64,000 nucleotides of DNA from Flavobacterium inviolabile (GTDB lineage Bacteria; Bacteroidota; Bacteroidia; Flavobacteriales; Flavobacteriaceae). The DNA is taken from assembly GCF_013389455.1 (NCBI RefSeq), contig NZ_CP058278.1:3596001-3660000 (forward strand), written 5' to 3'. Below, piece by piece: positions 52,178 to 60,719 of the stretch; within the stretch, counting starts at the first letter, position 1, and each line of letters opens with the position of its first letter. Both the position numbers and the translations under genes were made by a program. The notes under the pieces are model-generated. The model saw only the letters and a program-made list of their open reading frames with translations. It had not been told where the DNA came from and made no database searches.

Positions 52178-53017
52178 ATGAAACGTCTTTTAGATATCGA
52201 ACTTCAAAAACTATGGAAAAATAAAGCCAGCAGGGTTTTAATATTGTGCTACTTTATTCTGCTTTCCTTTATAGCCCTGATTGCTACGATAAAATTTGAA
52301 TTTGGGAATTTCAAATTGCATATTGCCGAACAGGGTATTTTTAATTTCCCTTATATCTGGCACTTCAACACCTGGATTGCCTCCATTTTAAAGCTGTTTT
52401 TAGCCATTGTAATCGTTTCCATGATGGCAAACGAATACAGCTACGGTACGTTAAAACAAAACCTCATCGATGGTTTAAGCAAAAAAGAATTCATCAAATC
52501 CAAATTCCTGACCGTACTGCTTTTTGCTTTCGGCTCCACTGTTTTTGTGTTTGTACTGTCGCTTATTTTGGGATACAGCTATTCTTCCTACAATGAGTTT
52601 AGCATTGTTTTTTCAGACATGGAATACCTTTTTGCCTATTTCATCCGGTTGACCGCTTTCTTTTCTTTCTGTTTATTCTTAGGAATACTGGTAAAACGTT
52701 CCGCTTTTGCCTTGGGTTTCCTGCTGGTTTGGAGCATCATCGAATCCATAGCGATTGGGTTAATGCGATGGCAAATCTTTAAGGGTACCGATATTTACGA
52801 AAAAGTAAGCCGTTTTTTCCCGTTGGAATCCATGAGCAACCTGATCAAAGAACCGTTTACCAGGCTTTCCGTAATCAACCAGTTAGGAGCAACAATAAGC
52901 GGGGCAAATCTTGAAAAAGACTATAGCGTGCAAATCGGCGACATTATCATTGTGATTACCTGGACCGTTATTTTTATGTTAATGTCCTATAAAATTCTGA
53001 AAAAACGAGATTTATAG
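52178..53017 (+). CDS. ABC-2 type transporter permease
   Basis: A 279-residue inner-membrane permease with six hydrophobic segments (near 18-37, 65-85, 110-135, 148-168, 178-198 and 257-273). The family's EYSYGTLKQNLIDGLSKKEFIKSK coupling segment between helices 2 and 3 (here NEYSYGTLKQNL) is present. Encoded 23 nt after the ATPase gene; together they should form an exporter with two copies of each. The next gene starts 16 nt after its stop but has its own -7 box inside the end region of this one. Confidence 0.88.
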   Translation: MKRLLDIELQKLWKNKASRVLILCYFILLSFIALIATIKFEFGNFKLHIAEQGIFNFPYIWHFNTWIASILKLFLAIVIVSMMANEYSYGTLKQNLIDGLSKKEFIKSKFLTVLLFAFGSTVFVFVLSLILGYSYSSYNEFSIVFSDMEYLFAYFIRLTAFFSFCLFLGILVKRSAFALGFLLVWSIIESIAIGLMRWQIFKGTDIYEKVSRFFPLESMSNLIKEPFTRLSVINQLGATISGANLEKDYSVQIGDIIIVITWTVIFMLMSYKILKKRDL

Positions 53018-53025
53018 TATCTTTG
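53018..53025 (+). promoter_or_regulatory. Promoter -7 element of the type B cargo gene
   Basis: TATCTTTG right after the permease stop is a full TAnnTTTG match and ends 8 nt before the ATG at 53034; TTCT holds the upstream position. If used, the mRNA leader would be only a few bases long. Confidence 0.5.
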
Positions 53026-53033
53026 CGGTTACT

Positions 53034-55358
53034 ATGCATGTATATATAAACCGCTACTTAACAGCACTTTTACTGTTGTTTTCAACAACAATTTTTGCTC
53101 AATATATTCAGGTAACTGAAAATTACACAGACGACCAGTTAGTCCGGGACAAGCTTTTTAACAGTTCTTGTGCCCAGGTATCCAATATTTCCATAAACGG
53201 TTACACGTTTAATGACGGAAAAAAAAGTTACGGCTATTTCCAGGGAGTCAATGGTTTCCCGTTCAATGACGGTATTATCATTACTACCGGAAAAGCAGTT
53301 TCGGCTGTTGGCCCCAATGCTTCTATTCTGAGCGAAGGGCCTTCCGGTTGGGCAGGCGATCAGGATCTGGAGCAGGCTATTGGCGAAAACAACACGATTA
53401 ATGCTACGGTATTGGAATTTGATTTTATTCCGATTTCCAATAAAATGAGTTTCGACTATGTTTTTGCATCCGAACAGTATTTAACCAGCCCGAGTCCGAA
53501 TCAATGTAATTATTCCGATGGTTTTGCTTTCCTGTTAAAAGAAACCGGAGCCCAGCAATACCAGAACTTAGCGGTTGTACCGGGTACCAGTATTCCGGTA
53601 AAAGTAACCACCGTTCGCGGTCCGGGAACCATTTGCCCGGAAGCCAATGCCCAGTATTTTGGCGGCTTCAACCAGGTACAGAGTCCTACTAACTACAACG
53701 GCCAGACAGCAACCCTAAGAGCGGAAGCAACCGTAATTCCCGGAAACACCTATCACATCAAGCTTGTAATAGCCGATCAGGGAAATCAATACTATGACTC
53801 GGCTATCTTCCTGAAAGGCGGTAGTTTTAATATTGAAACCGATTTGGGTCCGGATCGCTTAATCGCAACCGGAAATCCGGTTTGTCACGGTGAAAATGTC
53901 ACTATAGATGCAACCCAAACCGGAGTAAACGCTTACCAGTGGTATACCGTTCAGAATAATGTTGCAACCATCATTCCCGGAGCAACCAACCCTACTTATA
54001 CCGTAACGCAGCCGGGAACATACCGCGTGGAAACAGCCATTACAACAGCAGGCGGCAACTGTACTTCCAGCAGCCAGATTGTCATTGAATATACCGATCC
54101 GTTAACCCCGAATAATGCCACTTTAATACAATGTGACGATGCTACCCAGAACGGTATCACAAAATTCAATTTAACGCTTGCCGATAACGATATTAAAAGC
54201 ACTATTGCTGCGGGAACAACCACATCCATAAATTATTACCCTACGCTTCAGGATGCCCAGAATTTAACCGGGTTAATTGCTAATCCTACGGCATATCAGA
54301 ATACTACAGCCAATACCGATACAGTTACAGCACGAATTATCAGCCAGTATAACTGCGTGGCTTATGCCACTGTAACGCTACAGGTAGCGAACAATACAAT
54401 TGCAACCTTACCGCCACAAAAACAATGTGATAACGATGGTACCCTGGACGGCAGAACCGCTTTCGACCTGAATGCCATAACGCCATTATTTACAGGATTA
54501 CCGGCCGGTGCCAATGTTCAGTATTTTGCAACCATAGACAATGCCTTGTCTGTTACCAGCCCGTTAAGCTCCCCATACATCAATACCACTCCGAATCAGC
54601 AGGTTATTTATGCCCGCGTGGTTAACGGTTCCGACTGTTACGGTATTTCACCGGTAACCTTAGTTGTAAACAGTTTTAACGGTGCCAATATTCAGAATGA
54701 AACAAAAACCATCTGTCCGGGCGGTACCGTAATATTAAGTGCTCCGGCAGGATTTACATACGAATGGAATACAAATCCGGTAAAAACTACCCAGACAATC
54801 ACGGTAGACCAGACAGGAAGTTATGCCGTTAAAATCACCAATGCCGACGGTTGCAGTGTTACCAAGACCTTTACCGTGGCGGCCTCTGCTCCGGCAACGA
54901 TACTTTCAATAACGGTAAATGACTTTAATTTCAACCAGAATTCGGCAACAGTTAACTACCAGGGACCGGGTTCTTATGAATTTTCATTAGATAATGCTAC
55001 TTTCCAGAGTTCGCCTACATTTACCAATCTTGAACCCGGAGAATATATCGTATATATAAAAGACACCAAAGGATGTGCTACCGTAAATAAAACATTCTTT
55101 GTTTTAGACTATCCCCGTTTCTTCACACCCAATGGTGATGGTTATAACGACGTATGGCGAATTCCGTACCTGAGCCGGTATCCGAATGCCAAAGTGGCTA
55201 TTTTTGACCGATACGGCAAGCTGTTGTATTTCTTTAAAGGCGGCGGCGGCTGGAATGGAGTGTATAACGGACGGGATCTTCCTTCGACCGATTACTGGTT
55301 TACAATTACATTCGATACCGGAAGAGTTGTTAAAGGACATTTTTCGATGTTACGCTAA
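53034..55358 (+). CDS. Choice-of-anchor L protein with CHU_C (type B) type IX sorting domain
   Basis: A 774-residue secreted protein. Signal peptide 1-22 (TTIFAQ). The choice-of-anchor L domain (about 25-270) shows NGFPFNDGIIITTGKAVSA, LEFDFIPISNKMSFDYVFASEQY and SDGFAFLLKET (read in parts). Ig/PKD-like repeats follow (about 275-680), with pairs of cysteines in CDDATQNG and CDNDGTLDG units. The C-terminal 90 residues are the CHU_C domain (FFTPNGDGYNDVWRIPYLS, IFDRYGKLLY, GWNGVYNGRDLPSTDYWF), the type B sorting signal that exports and attaches gliding-type adhesins by the type IX system. Probably a cell-surface adhesin. Its own -7 box lies 8 nt upstream. Confidence 0.92.
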   Translation: MHVYINRYLTALLLLFSTTIFAQYIQVTENYTDDQLVRDKLFNSSCAQVSNISINGYTFNDGKKSYGYFQGVNGFPFNDGIIITTGKAVSAVGPNASILSEGPSGWAGDQDLEQAIGENNTINATVLEFDFIPISNKMSFDYVFASEQYLTSPSPNQCNYSDGFAFLLKETGAQQYQNLAVVPGTSIPVKVTTVRGPGTICPEANAQYFGGFNQVQSPTNYNGQTATLRAEATVIPGNTYHIKLVIADQGNQYYDSAIFLKGGSFNIETDLGPDRLIATGNPVCHGENVTIDATQTGVNAYQWYTVQNNVATIIPGATNPTYTVTQPGTYRVETAITTAGGNCTSSSQIVIEYTDPLTPNNATLIQCDDATQNGITKFNLTLADNDIKSTIAAGTTTSINYYPTLQDAQNLTGLIANPTAYQNTTANTDTVTARIISQYNCVAYATVTLQVANNTIATLPPQKQCDNDGTLDGRTAFDLNAITPLFTGLPAGANVQYFATIDNALSVTSPLSSPYINTTPNQQVIYARVVNGSDCYGISPVTLVVNSFNGANIQNETKTICPGGTVILSAPAGFTYEWNTNPVKTTQTITVDQTGSYAVKITNADGCSVTKTFTVAASAPATILSITVNDFNFNQNSATVNYQGPGSYEFSLDNATFQSSPTFTNLEPGEYIVYIKDTKGCATVNKTFFVLDYPRFFTPNGDGYNDVWRIPYLSRYPNAKVAIFDRYGKLLYFFKGGGGWNGVYNGRDLPSTDYWFTITFDTGRVVKGHFSMLR

Positions 55359-55419
55359 AAAAATTGTCCAAACGAGCCTGTTTTTTACTAATTTTAGTTC
55401 CAATTTAAATTCGTTTAAT

Positions 55420-55971
55420 ATGCTCGATTTGAACTTTTCCCCTTTCCCGATACTGGAAACGGAACGATTACGATTGCGACAAATCACAGAACAAGATGGC
55501 CAGGAGATGTTCCTGCTTCGTTCCAACCCGGAAACCATGCAATATATCCCCCGGGAATTGCCTAAAAATATTGATGATGCCATTGCGCATATTCAATATA
55601 TGGAAGAATTGCGGCTAACCAACGAATGTCTGAACTGGGCCATTACGCTAAAAGGCGAGGATAAAGTTATTGGTCTGATCGGATACTTCCGTCCGCAGCC
55701 GGAAAACCACAGAGCAGAAATAGGTTATATGCTTTCACCGGATCATCAGCGAAAAGGGATCATTCAGGAAGCCTTGACAAAAGCAATTACCTATGGCTTT
55801 GACGACTTGAAACTGCATTCCATTATTGCCATTACCGATACGGAAAACGATGCCTCCTGGAAACTGCTTGAAAAGAACAACTTTGTAAGAGAAGGTCATT
55901 TCAGGGAAGACACTTATTGGAACGGACGTTTTTCAGACAGTTATATTTATGCATTACGCAATAAATCATAA
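55420..55971 (+). CDS. GNAT family N-acetyltransferase (RimJ/RimL type)
   Basis: A 183-residue transferase. ILETERLRLRQITEQDGQEMF, EIGYMLSPDHQRKGIIQEAL (the acetyl-CoA loop QRKGI in place of the usual R-G-x-G), AITDTENDASWKLLEKNNFVREG and the end NGRFSDSYIYAL fit the RimJ/RimL group, which acetylates N-termini of ribosomal proteins or other amines. The ATG at 55420 was chosen; an upstream in-frame ATG lies inside the cargo gene. It ends before a perfect terminator. Confidence 0.87.
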   Translation: MLDLNFSPFPILETERLRLRQITEQDGQEMFLLRSNPETMQYIPRELPKNIDDAIAHIQYMEELRLTNECLNWAITLKGEDKVIGLIGYFRPQPENHRAEIGYMLSPDHQRKGIIQEALTKAITYGFDDLKLHSIIAITDTENDASWKLLEKNNFVREGHFREDTYWNGRFSDSYIYALRNKS

Positions 55972-55973
55972 AC

Positions 55974-56005
55974 AAAAAACCATCATAAGTATATGATGGT
56001 TTTTT
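55974..56005. terminator. Perfect 14-bp bidirectional terminator
   Basis: A6 CCATCATA / TATGATGG T6 with an AGTA loop, between convergent acetyltransferase and S8 peptidase genes. T runs flank both sides. Confidence 0.88.
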
Positions 56006-56025
56006 TATGGATATTGTTTCTTTTG

Positions 56026-57546
56026 TTATTGTACTGCTAACTGTGCATTGATATTACCATAGCCGAAATTAGCATTTTTAGTCGGATAGAAACTGGAAGA
56101 CTGTTTCATTTTATTCAGTACCTGATCTCTTGTCCAGCCCGGGTTTTTAGCCCAGACCAAAGCCGCGATACCCGCTGTAGTTGCTGTTGCTACCGAAGAA
56201 CCGCCCACATAATTAGCCTGATTGTTATAATAGCTCAATACCGGAACATTGTTGTTTGTTCCTGTTCGTTCCATTACAATGGTAAAATCGATTTTACCAC
56301 CTTTATGACACACATCACACTCCTGAACCGTTTGCCCTTCTTTCACTCCGGTTACGGCAACTGCTTCATTCATGGAAGCCGGGAAAATAACGCCTGCAAA
56401 ATTGGTAAAACTCGTGGAAGTTCCTCCGGCACAGAAAATAAGTTTGCCTTTGCCATAGGCATATTTCACACCGTCTTCAATTTTTCCAATGGAAATAATA
56501 TGCCCCATAGACATGGAAATGATTTTCACATTACTGTTATTGCCTAATGCTGTAAAGGCTAATTTCACGCCTTCCTGCTCATGATAACCGTCCAGGACCA
56601 CATTCGATGCCGCGCGGTACACGATCAGGCTGGAATTATAGGCTACACCCACCGGTAAACCACTGTTGTTTCTGGGTGCTGTGGCAACAGAGGCCATACT
56701 GGTTCCGTGACCACACTGATCGTCCGGACCGTCAAATCCTGTAGACCATGGCCAAACCGAATCCACATAAACGCCAAAACGCTGTACTGTTCTTCCGGAA
56801 GAATAGCCGGTATTAAAGCTGCTGCCCATTAAAGTCTGCTGTGGCGACAATCCGGTATCCACCACACCAATGGTAACACCACTTCCGGTACTGTAACTCC
56901 AGGCACCCGGAATATTGTGTTTGTAAAAATTCCACGGCACTCTTGCATTGGGAGCAATCGTAGTATAATCGGCTGTAGCGATCGTAGCCGAAGCAAATCC
57001 GCATCCGGAACTGGAACTCACTTCTGCGCCATAAACCGGACGTTCCTGTGCCGCATCAAAATAACGGTAATTCGCCGGTTCGATATAGCGTATATTCGCT
57101 TCTTTTAGTAAAGCCTCCAGTGTTTCTCTTTTTTTGATAACCACATCAATCTGGTTCAGATCGGCATCTTCTTTAATAATTGTTTCCCGCTCCGAACGTT
57201 TTTCAGAGTCCAGAATAATATTTTTTAAACGTGTTTTGATCTCTTTTCCTTTTTTGGAGGTCTGTCCGACGAAATCATCGGCATTTTCGCCAAAACCAAT
57301 GGTAACCATATTATCGCCTCTGATTATAGCACTCCACAATAACTGATAGCCGCCATCTTTCCAGTGGAAGCTTCCTTTGGTACTGCTGATGGCATCAATC
57401 CGGGAATTGATCACTGCCCTCGACAGCGTGTCTTTTTGAAAGGTTAGCAAACTTTCGTCCTGTGCTGTAGAACTGGTTTCGTCCCTGGAACAGGCGGTAA
57501 AAATGATCATGCCTAATAAAGCTAACTTAAAATAGTTTTTTTTCAT
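56026..57546 (-). CDS. S8 family (subtilisin-like) serine protease lipoprotein
   Basis: A 506-residue lipoprotein. The lipobox FTAC (Cys19) anchors it. After a pro-like region (20 to about 200) the subtilase domain carries Asp230 (GVVDTGLS), His280 (CGHGTSMAS) and Ser451 (VGGSSVATATT). The oxyanion-hole segment that usually reads AAGNxG is CAGGTSTS, so the Asn is missing. A CDVCH motif (410-414) precedes the last third. Two more cysteines are near CGF (182) and FCAG (372). It should act outside the cytoplasm, but activity is uncertain owing to the missing Asn. Single gene between a terminator and a divergent histidine phosphatase gene. Confidence 0.88.
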   Translation of the reverse strand: MKKNYFKLALLGMIIFTACSRDETSSTAQDESLLTFQKDTLSRAVINSRIDAISSTKGSFHWKDGGYQLLWSAIIRGDNMVTIGFGENADDFVGQTSKKGKEIKTRLKNIILDSEKRSERETIIKEDADLNQIDVVIKKRETLEALLKEANIRYIEPANYRYFDAAQERPVYGAEVSSSSGCGFASATIATADYTTIAPNARVPWNFYKHNIPGAWSYSTGSGVTIGVVDTGLSPQQTLMGSSFNTGYSSGRTVQRFGVYVDSVWPWSTGFDGPDDQCGHGTSMASVATAPRNNSGLPVGVAYNSSLIVYRAASNVVLDGYHEQEGVKLAFTALGNNSNVKIISMSMGHIISIGKIEDGVKYAYGKGKLIFCAGGTSTSFTNFAGVIFPASMNEAVAVTGVKEGQTVQECDVCHKGGKIDFTIVMERTGTNNNVPVLSYYNNQANYVGGSSVATATTAGIAALVWAKNPGWTRDQVLNKMKQSSSFYPTKNANFGYGNINAQLAVQ

Positions 57547-57725
57547 TATTCATTAGATTTAAGGGTTACATTTTCTAAAAATAACAATAATTTTAACACA
57601 AACACTATTGAAATGTAACAATTTTTACCAAAAAAGCATCTTAATCCAATAAAAGCTCGCGCTTTGTGAGGTTTCAACAGGCGGCACTCCTAAAATAATG
57701 CTACCTTTAACCAAAATTCGAAACC

Positions 57726-58208
57726 ATGAAAAAACTATTCCTTTTTCTTGTATTATGCATCGTTCAGACCGGTTTTTCGCAGGATAATCCCACGACCTAC
57801 TTTTTGATCCGGCATGCCGAAAAGGTCGATAATTCCAAAGATCCGGATTTATCGGAAGCCGGCAGGGAAAGAGCATTGGCCTGGCGTGCTATTTTTTCGG
57901 ATATTCCGTTTAACGCCGTGTACAGTTCTGATTTTAAACGAACCAGACAGACGGCCGCACCAACGGCGGAAAAGAACAAAACGACCATCCGGGTATACGA
58001 CCACAAGAACGTGGACATTGAAAAGTTTAAACAGGAAACAAAAGGCAAAACCGTTTTAGTTGTCGGCCACAGCAATTCCATACCCAATTTTGTAAACCTG
58101 CTGATCGGGGAGCAAAAATATACGGAAATTGACGAAACCATTTTTGGCAACCTTTATATGGTAACCTTGTTAAACGGTAAGGTAACACATTCCCTTCTGA
58201 AATTATAA
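57726..58208 (+). CDS. Histidine phosphatase family protein (secreted)
   Basis: A 160-residue exported enzyme. Signal peptide 1-19 (QTGFSQ). The phosphohistidine motif FLIRHAEK gives the catalytic His28 (Arg-His-Ala), SDFKRTRQTAAPT carries the second Arg and VVGHSNSIPNF the second His. Shortened like SixA-type or phytase-like periplasmic members. It removes phosphate from small molecules or phosphoproteins; its signal peptide places it in the periplasm. A hairpin follows its stop but its T-rich tail fits the opposite strand better. Confidence 0.9.
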   Translation: MKKLFLFLVLCIVQTGFSQDNPTTYFLIRHAEKVDNSKDPDLSEAGRERALAWRAIFSDIPFNAVYSSDFKRTRQTAAPTAEKNKTTIRVYDHKNVDIEKFKQETKGKTVLVVGHSNSIPNFVNLLIGEQKYTEIDETIFGNLYMVTLLNGKVTHSLLKL

Positions 58209-58213
58209 AAAAG

Positions 58214-58241
58214 AAGAAGACTGCCGTATGGCAGTCTTCTT
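58214..58241. terminator. Hairpin between histidine phosphatase and ompW genes
   Basis: AAGAAGACTGCC/GGCAGTCTTCTT, 12 bp with a GTAT loop. On the minus strand it is followed by CTTTTTTAT, so it mainly ends ompW transcription; on the plus strand no T run follows. Confidence 0.75.
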
Positions 58242-58272
58242 GATCAAAAAACCAACTATTATATCCCGGATA

Positions 58273-58962
58273 TTAGAACTTCATTCCAACCCCTAATCCC
58301 AATATCCAAGGATTAATTTTTACATCTGCCGGAATACTCAGCCCTGGTGCCAGGTTTGAAGCATCAACCGTTACGTCCGTTTTCAGGAACAAACGTTTTA
58401 CATCGGCATTTATGAAGAAAGTATCATCAAGCATCAGGTCAAAACCAGCCTGAACCGCATACCCTAATGCATTATCATATTTTACATCTTTTACAGTATT
58501 TCCTTCTTTTACATCATAGAAGAACGTATAGTTCAATCCTGCTCCTACATAAGGTTTGAATACTTTTTCGCCCAATGGGAAAAAGTGATACTGAACAGTC
58601 AAAGTAGGTGGCAGTAAACGAACAGAACCCAAATCGACATCTGCTTTAGTCGGACCGCCAACAGCTGAAATATCCGAACCTACTGTATGTACATCGTGTT
58701 TTGTAGTTCCTAAAATCAATTCTACAGCAATATTTTTAGTAAAGAAATATGAGAAATCCAGCTCCGGAACGATCGTATTGGAAAGCGAAACATCCCCTCC
58801 GATAATACCAATATCTGCACTTTCATTTGGCACTACTCCGATACCTCTAAGTCTAACCTGCCATTTTTTAAAATCTTGCTGTGTGTTTTCTTTTTCCTGT
58901 GCCTGCATAAAGTTTACACCAAGAAAAGTAAAGATAATTGCTAAAAAAGTTATTTTTTTCAT
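58273..58962 (-). CDS. OmpW family outer-membrane protein
   Basis: A 229-residue small beta-barrel. Signal peptide 1-21 (FMQAQ). OmpW features: WQVRLRGIGVVPNESA at the mature N-terminus, IVPELDFSYFFTKNIAVEL, the RLLPPTLTVQYHFFP segment, FKPYVGAGLNYTFFY and the aromatic C-terminus GLGVGMKF, ending in Phe as outer-membrane proteins do. It forms an eight-stranded barrel that may carry hydrophobic compounds. A -7 box lies upstream and a terminator downstream: monocistronic. Confidence 0.93.
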   Translation of the reverse strand: MKKITFLAIIFTFLGVNFMQAQEKENTQQDFKKWQVRLRGIGVVPNESADIGIIGGDVSLSNTIVPELDFSYFFTKNIAVELILGTTKHDVHTVGSDISAVGGPTKADVDLGSVRLLPPTLTVQYHFFPLGEKVFKPYVGAGLNYTFFYDVKEGNTVKDVKYDNALGYAVQAGFDLMLDDTFFINADVKRLFLKTDVTVDASNLAPGLSIPADVKINPWILGLGVGMKF

Positions 58963-58989
58963 TTCAGTGATTGTTTAATATTTACAAGA

Positions 58990-58997
58990 CAAAATTA
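58990..58997 (-). promoter_or_regulatory. Promoter -7 element of ompW
   Basis: TAATTTTG on the minus strand, a full TAnnTTTG match, 27 nt before the ompW start. The upstream element is a TTTT-type tract, not TTTG. Confidence 0.6.
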
Positions 58998-59097
58998 GCC
59001 CCATTGAATCCAATAAAAACTGACAAAAATCATAGTATAAAAATTATTTTCGAATGGAATTAAAACTTTAAAATTTTCCTGATTCGCTTTTTGTTCT

Positions 59098-59105
59098 TAC
59101 ATTTG
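59098..59105 (+). promoter_or_regulatory. Promoter -7 element of smpB, directly before the start codon
   Basis: TACATTTG is a full TAnnTTTG match and ends only 7 nt before the smpB ATG; TTTT (59074-59077) stands near the upstream position. The mRNA is expected to start at or next to the ATG. Confidence 0.65.
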
Positions 59106-59112
59106 CCATCCT

Positions 59113-59565
59113 ATGCTAAAAACAGTCAACATACTTAATAAAAGAGCGAAATTCGACTACGAAATACTCGAAAAGTATACCGCCGGTATTGTATTAACCG
59201 GGACTGAGATCAAGTCTATTCGTTTGGGAAAAGCTTCTATTGCCGAAAGTTTCTGTGAATTTCACGGTCATGAACTTTTTGTGATCAATTCCCATATTGA
59301 AGAATACCTTTACGGCACGCACTACAACCACAAAGCAAAAAGCGAGCGCAAACTGTTATTAAACCGGAAAGAACTGAAAAGTCTTTTAAAAAGTATGCAG
59401 AATAAAGGGCTTACCATTATTCCGTTGCGTCTTTTTACCAACGAAAAAGGACTGGCCAAATTAGACATTGCCCTTTGCCGTGGTAAGAAAAACTTTGATA
59501 AGCGCGAAACGATAAAAGACCGCGACAACAAGCGTGACTTAGACCGTATTAAAAAAGTACACTAA
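59113..59565 (+). CDS. smpB: SsrA-binding protein SmpB
   Basis: A 150-residue tmRNA-binding protein required for trans-translation, which rescues stalled ribosomes. Family blocks are complete: NKRAKFDYEILEKYTAGIVL, GTEIKSIRLGKASIAESFCEF, THYNHKAKSERKLLLNRKEL (read in parts), GLTIIPLRLFTNEKGLAKLDIALCRGKK and the C-terminal basic tail with KRETIKDRDNKRDLDR, which forms a helix in the ribosome. The length is typical. No ribosome binding site is seen; the promoter is just 7 nt away. Confidence 0.97.
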   Translation: MLKTVNILNKRAKFDYEILEKYTAGIVLTGTEIKSIRLGKASIAESFCEFHGHELFVINSHIEEYLYGTHYNHKAKSERKLLLNRKELKSLLKSMQNKGLTIIPLRLFTNEKGLAKLDIALCRGKKNFDKRETIKDRDNKRDLDRIKKVH

Positions 59566-59632
59566 ATTTTACCGGAAAAGCTATTTCTAAATTGATATTT
59601 TATGACTAAAATTGTCATGAAATTCAACAACC

Positions 59633-60685
59633 ATGAAAACACTTCTCAAAAACGCACGGGAACAAAAAGGACTCAAAACACGGGAAGTGGCACAATTGCT
59701 TCATATTGACCAGGCTTTGATTAGTAAATTCGAAAACGGCCTGCGCAAACCAACACGGGAACAGCTCTCCAAACTGGCTGCCTTACTGGAAATCGATTTT
59801 GAAACCCTGCTGGTGGCATGGCTGAAAGAAAAGATCCTCTACGAGATCGGACAGGACGAATATGCCCTGAAAGCCATTCAGCTTGCCGAAGAAGAGATCA
59901 AATTCAATGCTTTCCAAAAAGCCTATCCCATTTCGGCACGGCTTCAGCTTTTACTGAATGAAATTGACAATCTGAAAGAAAAAGCAGACCGGTTCCGGCA
60001 ATTTGAAACGGAAAAAGTTACCCGCATACTGGAACTGGAATACACCTTTGAAAGCAATCAGCTGGAAGGCAACACCCTTTCGCTGGACGAAACAAGTGCA
60101 GTTCTTTTCCAGGGCCTCACCATAGCCGGAAAAAGCATGCGCGAACACCTGGAAACCATCAACCATCAGGAAGCCATCCGTCATTTAAAACAGCTTGTTG
60201 AACGAAACGGTGCCCTGTCTGAAAAAGATCTTTTCTCGCTCCACAATATGATTATCAGGGGTATTCATCCGGAAGCATCCGGAAAATACCGTACCGAAAT
60301 GCTGAACACGCCGGAAAGTGCCTATATTCCTCCGGCACCGGCATTGATTCAGAAACAAATCACCGATAGTTTTATGTGGTATGAAACCAATAAAAACAAA
60401 CTGCATCCGGTAGTATTAGCTGCCGAAATGCTGGAACAGCTCCTTTCCATCCAGCCATTCCTTAACGGAAACGGAAAAGTAGCCCGTTTGTTCATGAACT
60501 TCATTTTACTGCAAAACGGTTTTGTAGTTACCAATATTAAAGGCAATCCGGAATACCGTATGCTGTTTGCTAAAATATGCGAAACGGCGGCGCTTACGAA
60601 AGACAAAGAACCTTTACTGGTGTTTATTGCGCTGGCCGAAAAAGAAAGCCTGGAACGCTACCTGAACGTACTGGTACAAAATTAA
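59633..60685 (+). CDS. XRE-type HTH protein with a degenerate Fic domain
   Basis: A 350-residue protein. Residues 1-60 are an XRE-type helix-turn-helix (ARREQKGLKTREVAQLLHIDQ, read as NAREQKGLKTREVAQLL; SKFENGLRKPTREQ). A helical linker with the inhibitory-type motif SNQLEG (141-146; S-x3-E-G) precedes the Fic fold. The Fic core motif, usually HPFx(D/E)GNGRxxR, reads QPFLNGNGKVAR (274-285): the catalytic His is Gln, the acidic residue Asn and one Arg Lys, while the GNG loop and last Arg are kept. Fic enzymes transfer AMP or other phosphates to proteins; here such activity is doubtful. A role in DNA-linked regulation or toxin-antitoxin-like control is inference. A terminator follows. Confidence 0.9.
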   Translation: MKTLLKNAREQKGLKTREVAQLLHIDQALISKFENGLRKPTREQLSKLAALLEIDFETLLVAWLKEKILYEIGQDEYALKAIQLAEEEIKFNAFQKAYPISARLQLLLNEIDNLKEKADRFRQFETEKVTRILELEYTFESNQLEGNTLSLDETSAVLFQGLTIAGKSMREHLETINHQEAIRHLKQLVERNGALSEKDLFSLHNMIIRGIHPEASGKYRTEMLNTPESAYIPPAPALIQKQITDSFMWYETNKNKLHPVVLAAEMLEQLLSIQPFLNGNGKVARLFMNFILLQNGFVVTNIKGNPEYRMLFAKICETAALTKDKEPLLVFIALAEKESLERYLNVLVQN

Positions 60686-60712
60686 AACGCCCGATACTTA
60701 ATCGGGCGTTTT
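60684..60712. terminator. Bidirectional terminator between the Fic and pcm genes
   Basis: AAAACGCCCGAT/ATCGGGCGTTTT, 12 bp with a 5-nt ACTTA loop; poly-A/T flanks supply a T tract on both strands. It begins inside the Fic stop region. Confidence 0.87.
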
Positions 60713-60719
60713 CTATATT

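Noticed and set aside
56305..56320. CxxCH motif read as evidence of a c-type cytochrome
   Set aside because: One motif inside an S8 protease domain, with no axial-ligand context; more likely a structural cysteine pair. Kept only as an oddity of the protease.
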